This document shows, piece by piece, positions 24,290 through 35,211 of a stretch of 64,000 nucleotides of DNA (positions within the stretch are counted from its first letter, which is position 1; each line of letters opens with the position of its first letter). A program made the translations under genes and the position numbers. The notes under the pieces were generated by a model that was not told the DNA's origin, searched no databases, and saw nothing but the letters and a program-made list of their open reading frames with translations. The DNA is from Bathymodiolus brooksi (taxonomy: Eukaryota; Mollusca; Bivalvia; Mytilida; Modiolidae), in assembly GCA_963680875.1 (NCBI GenBank), contig OY804579.1, positions 49,626,536 through 49,690,535 of the forward strand, in the 5' to 3' direction.

Positions 24290-26255
24290 TGCAAATCGAA
24301 CTAGAGGCTCAGCACTGAGCTGAGCCTGTGTCGTTCACCTTTCATTCTGCTCTGAGTAAACTTCCATAGCCTATAGGTGCTTCCGACCAAATTTCACTTC
24401 GTTTTGGCAAAGAAGTTTCAGAAAAGAAGATTTTTAGAAAGCGACCAATCTAAAACAAGAATTGCCTGTTGCAGCCATGTTTGTTAATGGATCAAAACGA
24501 AATGAGCAATCTCTATAGAGGACCTTCCATAGATGCTTCTTACCAAGTTTCATATCATTTGGCCAAGTGGTTTCAGAGAAAAAGCTGTTGTAGAAATCGA
24601 ACAATAAGAAACAAGAATTGTCTATGACGGCCATGTTTGTTAAATGATCAAAACGAAATGAGCAATCTTTATAGAGGACCTTCCATAGATGCTTCCTACC
24701 AAGTGTCGGTCTATTTGGCCAAGCTGTGTCAGAGTAGAAGATTTTTAGAAATCGACCAATCAGAAACAAGAATTGCCTGTGGCGGCCATGATAGTTAATG
24801 GATCGAAACAAAATGAGCAATCTTTATAGATAACCTTCCATAGATGCTTCCTACCAAGTTTTGGTTCATTTGGCAAAGCGGTTTCAGAGGAGAATATTTT
24901 TTTAGAAATCAACCAATCAGAAACAAGAATTGTCTGTGGTGGCCATGTTTGTTAACAGATTGGGACAAAATGAGCAATCTTAATAAGAGGACTTTCCATA
25001 GATGCTTCCTACCAAGTTTCGGATCATTTGGCCATGCGGTTTCAAAGGAGGAGATTTTTAGAAATAGACCAATCAGAAACAAGAATCGCCTGTGGTGGCC
25101 ATGTTTGTTAATGGATCGGGACGGAATGAGCAATCTTTATAGAGGACCATCCATAGATGTTTCCTACCAAGTTTCGGATCATTTGGCCATGTGGTTTCAG
25201 AGGAACAGATTTTTAGAAATAGTCTAATCAGAAACAAGAATTGCCTGTGGCGGCCATGTTTGTTAATGGAATCGGAACAAAATGAGCACTCTTTATAGAG
25301 AACCGCCCATAGATGCTTCCTACCAAGTTTCGGATCATTTGGCCAAGCGGTTTCAGAGAAGAAGAATTTAAAAAATCAGCCAATCAGAAACAAGAATCGC
25401 GTGTGGTGGCCATATTTGTTAATGGATCGGGACGGAATGAACATCCTTTATAGAGGACCTTACATAGATGCTTCCTGCTAAGTTTCGGATCATTTGGCTA
25501 AGCGGTTTCAGAGGAGAAGATTTTTAGAAATCGACCAATCATAAATAAGAATTGTCTGTGGCGGCCATGTTTTTAAATGGATCGGAACGAAATGAGCACT
25601 CTTTATAGAGGACCGCCCATAGATGCTTCCTACTAAGTTTCGGTTCATTTAGCCAAGTGGTTTCAGAAGAGAAGAATTTTTAAAATCAGCCAATCAGAAA
25701 CAAGAGTCGTCTGTGGCGGCCATGTTTGCTAGCGGATCGCAACGATATGAGCAATCTTTATAGAGGACCTTCCATAGATGGTTCCTACCAAGCTTCAGTT
25801 CATTTAGCTGAGGGGTTTTAGAGGCATATTTATCTGTAATTCAATTCATAGAGATAACTGCATTTTGAATACAGATATCTATATTTAAACTAAAGTTATC
25901 TCCCTTTTAACAGAACAAATGATTTTTTTAGAAATCAATCAATCAGAAACCTTCCATAGATGTTTCCTACCAAGTGTCGGTTCATTTGGCCAAGCGGTTT
26001 CAGAGGAGAAGATTTCTTTAAATAGGCCAATCAGAAACAAGAATTGTCTGTGGCGGCCATGTTTGTTAAGTGATCAAAACGGAATGAGCAATCTTTATAG
26101 AAGACCTTCCATAGATGCTTCCTACCAAGTTTCAGTTCATTTGGCTGAGGGGTTTCAGAGGAGAATATTAACATGTGAAAGGTTAACGGACGACAGACGA
26201 CGGACGGAAAGTGATGGCAAAAGCTCTTTGCCTTTGACAAGGTGAACTAATAAAA
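24290..26255. mobile_element. Pearl/HINE-like element with 155-bp tandem core
   Basis: About twelve tandem units of roughly 155 bp run from 24360 to 26170, each with ACCTTCCATAGATGCTTCC, TCATTTGGCCAAGCGGTTTC and CAATCAGAAACAAGAATTG. Unit landmarks fall near 24523, 24679, 24833, 24990, 25146, 25301, 25457, 25611, 25768, 25947 and 26105. The left end has a hairpin (GAGGCTCAGCACTGAGCTGAGCC) next to GTTCACCT; the right end has a GGACGACAGACGACGGACGG tract and AAGGTGAACTAAT. An insertion of about 100 bp (25819-25920), bounded by AGATAACT and AGTTATCT, interrupts one unit. The architecture matches bivalve pearl elements, thought to be non-autonomous Helitron-like (HINE); that assignment is from memory of the family. 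Confidence 0.65.
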
Positions 26256-26884
26256 AGGGTGATACAGTGGCCGTAAAGAACTCCTTTTTCAACTACCAGA
26301 GTAAAATATTCCTATAATCACTATAATATTCTTCATGTTATGCACCATATATACACTTTCCTCTCTAATTCTATAAACTGACATTTACACTGTATGCGTT
26401 TTAGTCTTAATTAACAAATTATTACAAAATTTAAACAAAAAATCACTAAAATACTCTTCATTGTGCCCCATTTTTTACTTAGTTACCTCCCCTGAAATAC
26501 TCTTCAATGTTTACATTGGAAATGCATTCTTGAATGAAAGGCGGTAAATATGTCATTCCTGATGACCAAGGTTGGCTTAAATGTATTTTTTAGTATAAAG
26601 CAGAGTGTGTCCCATCACAACATTATGCTTCTACTGCCATGTGTCCAAGTTGTCCAATGTGTAGCGGAGGTGACTTTTTGTCAAGCTTATTCGAGTTTAA
26701 ATTATCTAAAAATCAGTAATTTTGGTCTTTTGGCGCTTTATCTGTGTAGTACACAACGTGGTTTATGTAAATTTCCGGTAGAGGTAAAATGAGGATTAGA
26801 CATTCGTAACTAAGTACCTATTCTATATTTAGATCTTAGTGTCGGTGTTTTACCTTTAACTCTAGATTTTTCCATTTGGTCAAT
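26256..26884. other. No recognisable gene
   Basis: Noncoding left flank of the gypsy element; small open frames only (80 codons at 26550-26792, no motifs). Confidence 0.5.
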
Positions 26885-26993
26885 TGTAATAAAAACGAGC
26901 TAGTAATGAATGCGAGTCAATTAAAGACTTGCAATGGTTTAATAACATGCTGAGTTATCTCTTTCTGATTGGTCAGTTTAGTTAAATATTCGG

Positions 26994-27003
26994 TATATAA
27001 AAG
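26994..27003 (+). promoter_or_regulatory. LTR TATA box
   Basis: TATATAAAAG about 27 bp downstream of an inverted CCAAT box. Transcription would begin near 27025-27035. Confidence 0.7.
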
Positions 27004-27431
27004 AGTATTCGAGCGAGACTATTTGCCTTTCCTTTAGAGAGCCATTAAGGTTAGTAACCTTACTCTGAACTATAAGATTGCATCAGTCTGTTGTTATCAT
27101 TCTTCTGTCTTTCTCTATATGTTTTACCATGTGTAAAATAGCGAATTTGGATTTACAATTTAGACTTGATTTTGGTATTTATAGCTTTCTGACGGGTTTT
27201 CACAGCGTTTCGCTTCATTAATAAAATGTAGACTTAAAACTTTATTAAGATTAACTATTTTCGGAGATAGGGTGTTTTTCCGTTTAAAACTTACCTGTAG
27301 GTTAAACTTCTAGGGTAGTCACCTCCAGTTGCATATATTTTTGTTGTTGTTTATTTCATTTTCACGGCTAAGCTTTATGCCAGAGTAAGCGATATGCATC
27401 TATATTTTTCAGATATCTATGTACTTCAGTG

Positions 27432-27437
27432 AATAAA
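27432..27437 (+). terminator. LTR polyadenylation signal
   Basis: AATAAA followed by GT-rich CTTGTGTGTTTCC, inside the LTR about 430 bp after the TATA box. Fits an R/U5 boundary signal. Confidence 0.6.
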
Positions 27438-27672
27438 CTTGTGTGTTTCCAATATTTGTATTTATTAACGCACTTTATACAGAGCCAGTGCTCGAACGTT
27501 CCACGGCGAGAGTATTGTATGTGAACAGAAATTGCCTTGACCTTAGCTTTTTGGGAAGTTCTTGGGCTTTCTCAAAAGGTATTTCTGATAACTTTTGAGT
27601 TGAAATTGGGGGAAAGCCGGAACTTCCTGAAATATATTTAGAGTACACATTCGGGAAGTTCCCGTTACATTT

Positions 27673-27690
27673 TGGCGCCAAACGTGGGGC
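27673..27690 (+). other. Primer-binding site (tRNA)
   Basis: TGGCGCCAAACGTGGGGC lies three bases after the LTR end. The TGG start and 18-base length fit minus-strand priming by the 3' end of a tRNA. I did not assign the tRNA. Confidence 0.65.
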
Positions 27691-27771
27691 TCTGTTTAAA
27701 TAAAATTGCGTTAATAATTTAAATTTATTCTAGTTACAGAAATGTTTGATTGAAATTGTCAATTCAAAGCA

Positions 27772-29008
27772 ATGGCATCTGGAGGTGGTAGTCTCGATCA
27801 AATTGATTCTAAATACATGATTAATGAGGCTGAAGATATAATTAAGAAAATTAGACGTTTAGAAACAGATGATAAGGAGCATGAGGAATCTGATAAATAT
27901 TCTTCGCCCCGATCTAAAAAGTCTTTACAATTTTCTAGTACGCCCCGTCATGACATGTATGAATATTTTCAGCCTGATAGTTATGGAGACATAGTACGTA
28001 GATAATTACAAATTCCAGAGACTCCGATTAGGAACAGTAGGGAGACTGTTCATTTAAATTTCCCCATGACTATTCCTGAGACCCCTTTTAGTAGACAAGT
28101 CGATACTAGAAATACAAGTACGAGTGTGCCACCTAAAAACTTGAGTGTTGGTACCCATGGAATTGTAAGACGGGAAAAGAATCCCGATACTTTTGACGGT
28201 CGAAGCAATGACTGGACAGATTACTTAGTACATTTTGAACAGACTGCAACTTGGAATAAGTGAACTGAGCAGGAAAAAGTTCAACAGTTGTCAATGAGTC
28301 TTAGGGGCACAGCTCAACAAATGTTAGGGGATTTACGACCAGACGAAATTTCTGATTATAAAACGGTAAAGGACATACTTGATCAAAGGTTTGATCCAAA
28401 GGAAAGGGTCACAGCTTATCAGATTGAATTGCATTCCCGTAGACGTAAACGGGGGGAGAATATCCCAGATTTTGGATATGCCCTTAGACGACTTGTTTGT
28501 ATGGTTTATCCCAAGGATTGTTTTGATGACACTTTAGAAAGACTATCCATTAATCAATTCATGGCAGGGTTAGGAGACTGGGAACTTGCTTCGCATGTAA
28601 AATGGCACCATAAAAGCACATTAGAATCTGCTATTGCATGTGCAGTTGAATTTGAGGCATTGAGGCATTTTCGGCTTCCCAAAATATAAATGTTCAAAAA
28701 CCCAGAAAAGAAGATGACTTAATATTTCCTGTACAAACAGTTAAAAAGTCTGAAAGTAATGATACAAGTAACTCAGTCAGTGATAAGGCAAATACTGAAA
28801 GTCAAATAACAAAGTTAACAAAAGCTCTTTTCAGCTGTATTGAGAAAATGACCACTAATATGCAAAGACCTCCTTATAGATACAAATGCCAAGGTCAGGA
28901 GTCACCTAGACGTTGCTATCGTTGTGGTCAAGTAGGGCATCTCATAAGGGACTGTCCTGAAAAAAATGCAACAAATAACCAGGAAACTAAAGATAAGTCT
29001 TTAAACTC
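27772..29008 (+). pseudogene. gypsy gag remnant with CCHC knuckle
   Basis: The frame opens with MASGGGSLDQ and stays in one frame to 28689, broken by in-frame stops at about 28003 and 28261. The mid part shows the Ty3/gypsy capsid pattern: P.TFDG...W..Y..HFEQ, then a SLRGTAQQML segment and ILDQRFDPKERVTAYQIEL. After a frame change near 28690 a zinc knuckle CYRCGQVGHLIRDC is encoded at about 28914-28955, ending at a stop near 29008. The product would package element RNA; two stops and a shift make it non-functional. Confidence 0.88.
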
Positions 29009-29099
29009 GTAGGGGCTGAACTAAAAGGTCAAACGTCCAGCCCATGAACCTTTCAAACCAAGGCCAAATTTGAAAATAAATACTTTAAAACAAAATTGT

Positions 29100-29433
29100 T
29101 CGTTTGCTGTTTCAAAGATAAGGAATGAAAATGTAAACTTGTTAATAGACACAGGATGACCTGTTTCATTGTTGAAATATTTGAAATGTTAGGCTTTGAT
29201 AAATCTAGTTTGCAAATAGAAAGCTCTTAGTTAACCGGAGTTGATGGTAGTAAAATTGAAGTGTATGGAAAAGCAAAATTAAATTTGACTTGAATTCCAC
29301 TCAGTTAGAGTATGAGTTTGTAATTGCAAAATTAGACATGCAAGGAATATTAGGCATGGATTTTTTGGAAGAGAATGATGCACACATTTTTATTTCTGCT
29401 TGAAAACTGAAAATCAAGCAAAATTCAATACCT
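29100..29433 (+). pseudogene. gypsy aspartic protease remnant
   Basis: A retropepsin-like active-site motif LLIDTG is encoded at about 29139-29156, immediately followed by a TGA. Downstream, a frame-shifted stretch contains ILGMDFLEEN, the usual second protease motif (ILG.D.L). Together they mark the protease between gag and RT; it is broken. Confidence 0.75.
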
Positions 29434-30600
29434 TTGTTACGAAATCCAACAAAGGTTTGCGCTTTTGTTAAAACAGCAAGTTGCACTGTGATACCAGCAA
29501 GTTCTGAAATTTTGTTTGATGCTTGCATATCAGGGGAGATTACTCCCACCCAACATGTCATTGTAGACCTTATAAAAACCACTAAAAATCATGGTTTTCT
29601 TGTGCCTAGAGCCCTTGTAGATCAAAATAAATCTAAAGTTCAGATTTCTACCATGAATTATTTAAATAGGAACATCACAATTACTAAAGATAACGTAGTA
29701 GGAACCATTCAAATAGTTGAAGAAGTAGTACCTGTAGATTCAAATGAATTTGATACAAATAAAATGGAAGAAACAAAACTCCCAGAACATCTTCAATGTA
29801 TATTAGATAAAGTTTCTCCAAAAGTGGATACAGAACAAAAGTTGAAAATAAAACATTTACTTATAGAATATCAAGACATATTCATGGGTCCCGATGGTAA
29901 ATTAGGGCACATATATTTACTTCAACATGTAATAGACACTGGCAACGCCAAACCGGTTAAGCAACCCCCACGTCGAGTTCCCATTGCTCAAAGGGAAATA
30001 ATTGAAAAAGAATTGGGCAAAATGTTGACCCAAAACATTATTCAACCCAGTGACAGTCCGTGGTCCAGTCGTTGTTTGTTAGTTAAAAAGTCTGATTCCA
30101 CTTATCGTTTTTGCGTCGATTATCGCAAAGTCAATGAATTAACCAGAAAAGATGCATATCCTCTCCCTCGGATTGATGGTTCATTAAATTCTTTAGGAAG
30201 AAGTAAATTTTTCGGAGTATTAGATATGACCTCGGACTATTGGCAAATTGAAGTTGCGGAACAATTTAGGCCAGTTACAGCATTTACATGCCACAAAGGA
30301 TTGTTCGAATTTCGAGTTATGCCCTTTGGTTTGACTAACGCTCCTGCTTGCTTCGAAAAGTTAATGGAGTTGGTCTTGAAAGGTCTATTGTGGGAAAGAT
30401 GTCTATGTTACATAGATGACATTAATACTTTTAGTGCTATTTTTGATCAGGCATTTGAAAACTTAAAATTGGTTGTTTCAGATAAGGGAATTAAATGTGA
30501 TCCAAAGAAAATTGAAGCTGTTTGTAATTGGCCAGTTCCTTCAAATGCATCTGATGTTAGGAGTTTCATAGAAAAAAATTCTGAGGTTGCCTCCCTTTAA
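29434..30600 (+). pseudogene. gypsy reverse transcriptase
   Basis: The longest intact piece of the element (388 codons). The first 150 residues link protease to RT. RT landmarks follow: PPRRVP, SPWSSRCLLVKK, FCVDYRKVNELT, YPLPRID (fingers), FGVLDMTSDYWQI (first catalytic Asp), AFTCHKGLFEFRVMPFGLTN, and the catalytic box YIDD at 30409-30420. After YIDD the thumb is deleted: the sequence jumps to VVSDKGIKCDPKKIEAV, missing the KC.F...FLGH region. A second gap removes the YYRRF segment just before the frame shift near 30585. Confidence 0.93.
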
Positions 30601-31162
30601 CACAATTGACAAAGAAAATAAGAAATTTGAATGGGATGAAAATTGTCAAACTTCTTTTGAGAAATTGAAGACAGCATTGACTACAGCGCCCGTGTTAGCT
30701 TATCCAGATGAAAATGGTTCATTTATTCTTGATACAGATGCTTGCGATTCCGGAATTTCTGGAATTTTAGTTCAAAATTCAGAAGAAAGAGTTATAGCTT
30801 ACCCAAGCAAAACTTTGACAAAAAGTCAGACAAAATATTGTACAACTCATAAAGAGTTATTACCTGTTGTCACTTTTGTGAAACATTTTAGGCATTTTCT
30901 ATGGGGGCGAAAATTCTAAATTAGAACAGACCATCGTTCACTTATTTGGCTGAAAAATTTTAAAGATTCCGAAGGAATGATTGCTCGATGGATTTCTGTC
31001 CTCGACACCTATAATTATGAAATTGAACACAGGCGTGGTAGTTTTCACAAAAATGCTGATGCATTGTCTCGTGTGCCAATAGGACACAGGAAATATAAAA
31101 GAACTGATTGCTCGGATTATGCTTTCGATCAGTCATCATGGCATAGGGTCGAGGCGTCTTGA
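30587..31162 (+). pseudogene. gypsy RNase H
   Basis: In a different frame from the RT. FEWDENCQTSFEKLKTAL leads into FILDTDACDSGISGIL, holding the first catalytic aspartate, and HKELLPVVTFVKHFRHFL with the glutamate. An in-frame TAA at about 30917 precedes IRTDHRSLIWL, and the frame continues to NADALSR, the classic C-terminal motif with the last aspartate, ending at 31162. RNase H would remove the RNA strand from the hybrid during replication. Confidence 0.92.
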
Positions 31163-31357
31163 TCCTAAAAGATTGAATCAATCTGTCGCACGAAAGGTTG
31201 AGAAAAAACCTGTGTGCAGTGGAAAAATGGCTGAAAGGGTGCAGAAAAACTTAACAATTTGGACAATAATAAAGTTCTTGTAGGTGTTGTTCATTCAGAA
31301 TCTGGTGCTTCTAGTGGTACAAGTAATGATTCGGGTTCATAAGCTGTTGATTTTGAA

Positions 31358-32018
31358 TTGTCTGCAAACTGGCTAGCTATTTGGTCTGAGGAGGATCTGA
31401 AAAATATGCAGGAAAATGATGTTGACATCTGTTTTATCTTAAATTTAAAATCTCAGTTCAATCTAAAACCCAGTAAAAGTTTTGTAAAGGCCCAATCGAT
31501 TGAAATTAGAAGATTATGGAGTACATGGGAATCTTTGTTTGTTATCAATGGCATTCTGTACTTTGAAAGATTAGTACATATAAATGATGAACATTTATTG
31601 GTTTTAGTAGCTCCAAAAGAAGTTAGATCTAAAATATTAAAAGAACTACATAACAGTAAGGTTTCTGGTCATTTAGGTAGGGAAAGAACTTTAAAAGCAG
31701 TTAAAAGTAGATTTTATTGGCCCGGTATAACCTCAGATGTAGCTACTTGGTATAGAGAATGTAGTACCTGTACAAGAGGAAAACCTGGTCCTGGCTTAGG
31801 CATATTTTCATTACATCTGTAGTAGGTGCTCCCTTAGACATGTTAGAAATTGACATAGTAGGTCCCTGTCCAATCACTGAAAATAACAATGAATATATAA
31901 TAGTCATGGTGGATTATTATACTAAATGGACTGAAGCATTCTCTGTTCCTAATCGTACAGCCTTAACAGTTGCTGACAAATTTGTCGTCTTGGTAGATGT
32001 ATGGTAGGTTATTACTGA
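31358..32018 (+). pseudogene. gypsy integrase (zinc domain and partial core)
   Basis: The HHCC zinc-binding domain is complete: H....H within LHNSKVSGHLG and C..C within ECSTCTRGK, with about 29 residues between. A frame change near 31825 is followed by LEIDIVGP (first Asp of the DDE triad) and VMVDYYTKWTEAF. The second catalytic region is reached only as an ITDQ-like relic near 32016, after a stop, and then the element ends. Chromodomain or C-terminal tail absent. Confidence 0.9.
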
Positions 32019-32020
32019 TC

Positions 32021-33711
32021 AGATTCTGATGGGGTTTCTTTCATCAAATTCCATATAAATCTAGCTCTCACTTCAGTATCAGTTGTTTTGATCCAGCTAT
32101 TATTGTTTTCAAGATATAAGGAGCCAAAAAGGGGTCAATTTTTGAAATATCAAATAGAACTATAGAGATAATTACCCATGAGCCATAACCATATATATTC
32201 TGACTCAGTATCATGCGAACGGTTGAAAGCAGTTGATATTATATCCAAAGAAGAGGGTCATGTCTGCTCTACCAACTCCCTAACAAAAAAACAACAACAA
32301 AAAACAACCAAACAAACGAAAAATATACCAATATAGTACAATTTTGCGGTACCAGCAATAGTACTTCTTGAAATATTTGGGAGTCCAACACATTACTTAT
32401 CGAATGTCTTTGGGGCGTACAGCTTATTAGTATGTCATGTCAATCGATTCTGTGTCTACACTTGCCTTAATGTTCCGAGTTGACTTGTTGCTGTCTTATT
32501 ACTCTGTACTATGCGAAGTTGTTTATTAAAAAGAATCTTCTCCTTACTATGTACTATAAAGAGAACTTTATGTGGAATTCAATAATTGTTAATACTGATG
32601 GATTGCAATAAATGATTTATTATTGCATTATTTTTGTTTCAGATTCTGGCATTCAGAAGTCATCATAATCTATAGAGTTATTTTGCCAGAGAACTCAAAT
32701 ACTCTGACTGAGAGGAAGACAATATGGCCCAAAAAGAAATATTTAATTCTGCAATGAAAACATTGTCCAGACATTTTCCAACGCTGAATTCACAGATTAG
32801 TTTGCTTTGGGAAAGTCTATCATAAAGTTCAATGTCATATTATTCGAAAATGATAACAGAAGCTTTACACTTATTCTGAAATATGTTGCACCAGGTCAAG
32901 AAGACATAGGTATACAGAATGTATGTAAGAAGTTGTCATTTGCATCTAATGATTCTGACTTGACTCAATGACTGAAGCACTGAATGAAGCTTATCAACAG
33001 CAAAATGAGAGGATAGACCAGCTCCAAATTTTATTTCTATTTGCACACTAACTCACAAAGGAAAAATTACTGAAATCAGTACCAGGACTGACTGTGCTTA
33101 AAATTGATACAGAATGAAAACATGCAGCACTGACATCTCGATGACAAATTTTAAATCCTCCAAAGATCTACCGTTCTTGTCAGTTCAATTCCTTCAATAT
33201 TGTTCTGTGGATTTTATTAATTATTACACAATGATATGTAGATGCCCATGAATTAGTTTGATTATAAATTGAGAATTTTAAATATTGATCACCAGGCTTA
33301 TGTGAAGTAAACATTAATTGTTCTATTGATTTCTAAGCAAATTATCTCCCTTTGATTATATGAAATTTGGTTAAATCTAGAAATTATATTTATTTACTCA
33401 AACAAACTCTGTTATTTTATATACATGTAAATGTCAAGAATGTGTATTTATCATTGAACATGTTGAATATGTCATTTTCAAAGCAATTTTATATTTTTGC
33501 AAGGATTTTGTTAGGACAATCCTGGCCATACTCCTGCACTACCAAAATCATATATGTATTGGCATTTTAAGGATATTGGTATATTTCATGTAGTCATTTT
33601 ATTTTGTGCAAAGTCCAAACTCGATCATCAGTTGCAAATTAGACACCTTTGGCATAATTCGACAGTAAATACATGTATGAGTAAAGATTGCGTTTTTTCT
33701 CTCAAATTAAC
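32021..33711. other. Noncoding with a coding-like remnant at 32724-33180
   Basis: 32021-32640 shows no gene. At 32724 a short frame MAQKEIFNSAMKTLS... (33 codons to a stop) is followed in other frames by NVILFENDNRSFTLILKYVA and EALNEAYQQQNERIDQL. The amino-acid composition looks protein-like across frame breaks, suggesting an old pseudogene, but I do not recognise the family. The rest to 33711 is AT-rich. Confidence 0.3.
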
Positions 33712-34072
33712 CAATATTACAAAAAGGGGGGATTTAGATAGCTCATATTGCAGACGATATTCAAAAGGAAAGTAAAACATTTTATCTGCTATATATTTAG
33801 TCTAAGAAATATTGCTTAACAACCTAAATAAAACAAATTAAAGTGTTACCTTAGTAGATATAACCCTCAGAACATAGCCTATTTTTGCAAATTAGGCAAT
33901 ATTACAAAAAGGGGGGGTTTCGGTAGCTCATATTGCAGATGATATTCAAAAGTAAAGCAAACCATTGTAGCTGCTATTTATTTAGTCTAAGAATATTGCT
34001 TAACAACCAAAATAAAACAAATTAAAGTGTTACCTTCAGAGATATAGCCCTCAAAACATAGCCTATTTTTGC
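33712..34072. repeat. 185-bp tandem duplication
   Basis: CAATATTACAAAAAGGGGGG begins one copy at 33712 and another at 33897. Both include TAGCTCATATTGCAGA, ATTGCTTAACAACC and AATAAAACAAATTAAAGTGT, and end at CATAGCCTATTTTTGCAA. The copies differ by scattered substitutions and small indels. Confidence 0.9.
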
Positions 34073-34390
34073 AATATTGAAAATTTGGAAATTTGCCAAT
34101 TTTTCGAAGTTATCTGTCCTTGGATGATAAAGAAATAGGTCCATTTAAGCATTGACCACATAAAGTTCCTTACACATATATTTCATCACCACTAAGGTTT
34201 AATTAATGATATTGTGTTATAAGTAATAAAATATGTTTCAAAACTGACCTTGCTTGGCTAGTTTCTTGTCATATTAATGGGAAAATTGTAGAAATATAGG
34301 TGGCGCCTCCTATGCTCATGATATTCGAAAATTTGAAGAAAAAAAGTTGATGCATTTGCAAATGTTGTGTGGTGGTTTACCTACCACCAA

Positions 34391-34460
34391 ATTTTGAAAA
34401 GGATTGGCCAACCTTGCTTCCGGGCTGTTTTTGCATGGTTTTAACATAGACAAGCTAATA
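34391..34460 (+). repeat. Fragment of the 22989 inverted-repeat family
   Basis: GGCCAACCTTGCTTC, then TTTTTGCATGGTTTT and ACATAGACAAGCTAAT match the left arm at about 23048-23110 with small deletions. This is a single, non-inverted piece. Confidence 0.7.
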
Positions 34461-34943
34461 AGATAATATGGAGTAGGCATTGCCTAGATGCGAGCACAGC
34501 ATTTCTGTCTGGCCAGTGTGTATATATTTGAGTGAAAGTTGAATATCACAAAATAATATGAGTAGGCATGGCCTATAGAGAGGACATTAGTATTTGAAAT
34601 TAAATGATATCCCCTATAACATCCATTGGAAAGTTAAATGAAGTAGAATAGAAAAGTATGAGAAAAAAATATGGAATCTTTTATTGTTGGACTAGGGACA
34701 GTGCAAACATTGAAGACTAACTAGTACTAGTACGCGGGTGGTATCAACCATTATAAAGCGTAAAGGGGGTAGTAGACGCCGGTGTCTGTAAAATGAAAGT
34801 ATGGTCTTTTAAGTCATAAGAAAAGAGTTTTATTACGAAAATATCAATTAATGCAACCAACATACATAAGCAATATTGGCCTATACCATGCTATGTACAG
34901 CCGATATATATTCATGAAGTGTAAATGATGAATGACGTACGGT

Positions 34944-35203
34944 CAGGGCCGTCTTGTCAGCAATATAGGCCCCGGTCAAAGCAGTGCACTGAGGCCCATA
35001 TCTATGCAAACACTCACAGAAATAAAATTATAAATGGTCGATAAAATTAAACATATATTTCTTGTATTGATACTTCCAACAAAATCAGTGTTTAAAAATA
35101 AAAAAATTATGCCGTATACAACATACATAGATTAGCATGGGGTTCATTTGCTTGTGGGACCACCGGGCAACTGTCCATTGTTCCCATACATAAGACCGCA
35201 CTG
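34944..35203. mobile_element. hAT-type MITE, 260 bp
   Basis: Flanked by an exact 8-bp duplication CGTACGGT at 34936-34943 and 35204-35211. The ends are inverted: CAGGGCCGTCTT at the left and, read inward from the right, CAGTGCGGTCTT (10 of 12 match). Inside the ends, GGCCCCGG and CCGGGCAACTG are also loosely inverted. No coding capacity. An 8-bp duplication with CAG ends fits the hAT superfamily; it is unrelated in sequence to 18521-20069. Confidence 0.8.
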
Positions 35204-35211
35204 CGTACGGT

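Larger units (their letters stand above)
26885..27669 (+). repeat. Probable 5' LTR
   Basis: Bounded by TGTAA at 26885 and TTACA ending at 27669, the usual inverted LTR termini, and followed three bases later by a primer-binding-like site. It contains an inverted CCAAT box (GATTGGTCAG, 26967), a TATA box and a polyadenylation signal in LTR order. The left boundary is tentative because there is no second LTR to compare. Confidence 0.65.
26885..32020 (+). mobile_element. Decayed Ty3/gypsy LTR retrotransposon, 3'-truncated
   Basis: In order: probable 5' LTR, primer-binding site, gag, CCHC knuckle, protease, reverse transcriptase, RNase H, integrase zinc domain and the start of the integrase core. 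This is the Ty3/gypsy domain order (RNase H before integrase). There are several in-frame stops, at least four frame changes and two deletions in the RT/connection region, and the copy ends inside the integrase core near 32020 with no 3' LTR. It cannot be active. Confidence 0.93.

Noticed and set aside
24434..25227. Apparent coding frames of 74-128 codons in the 155-bp tandem element
   Set aside because: They follow the repeat unit on both strands and carry no conserved domain.
26885..27669. The LTR as a solo LTR
   Set aside because: It is followed by a primer-binding site and coding remains, so it is the 5' LTR of a truncated element.
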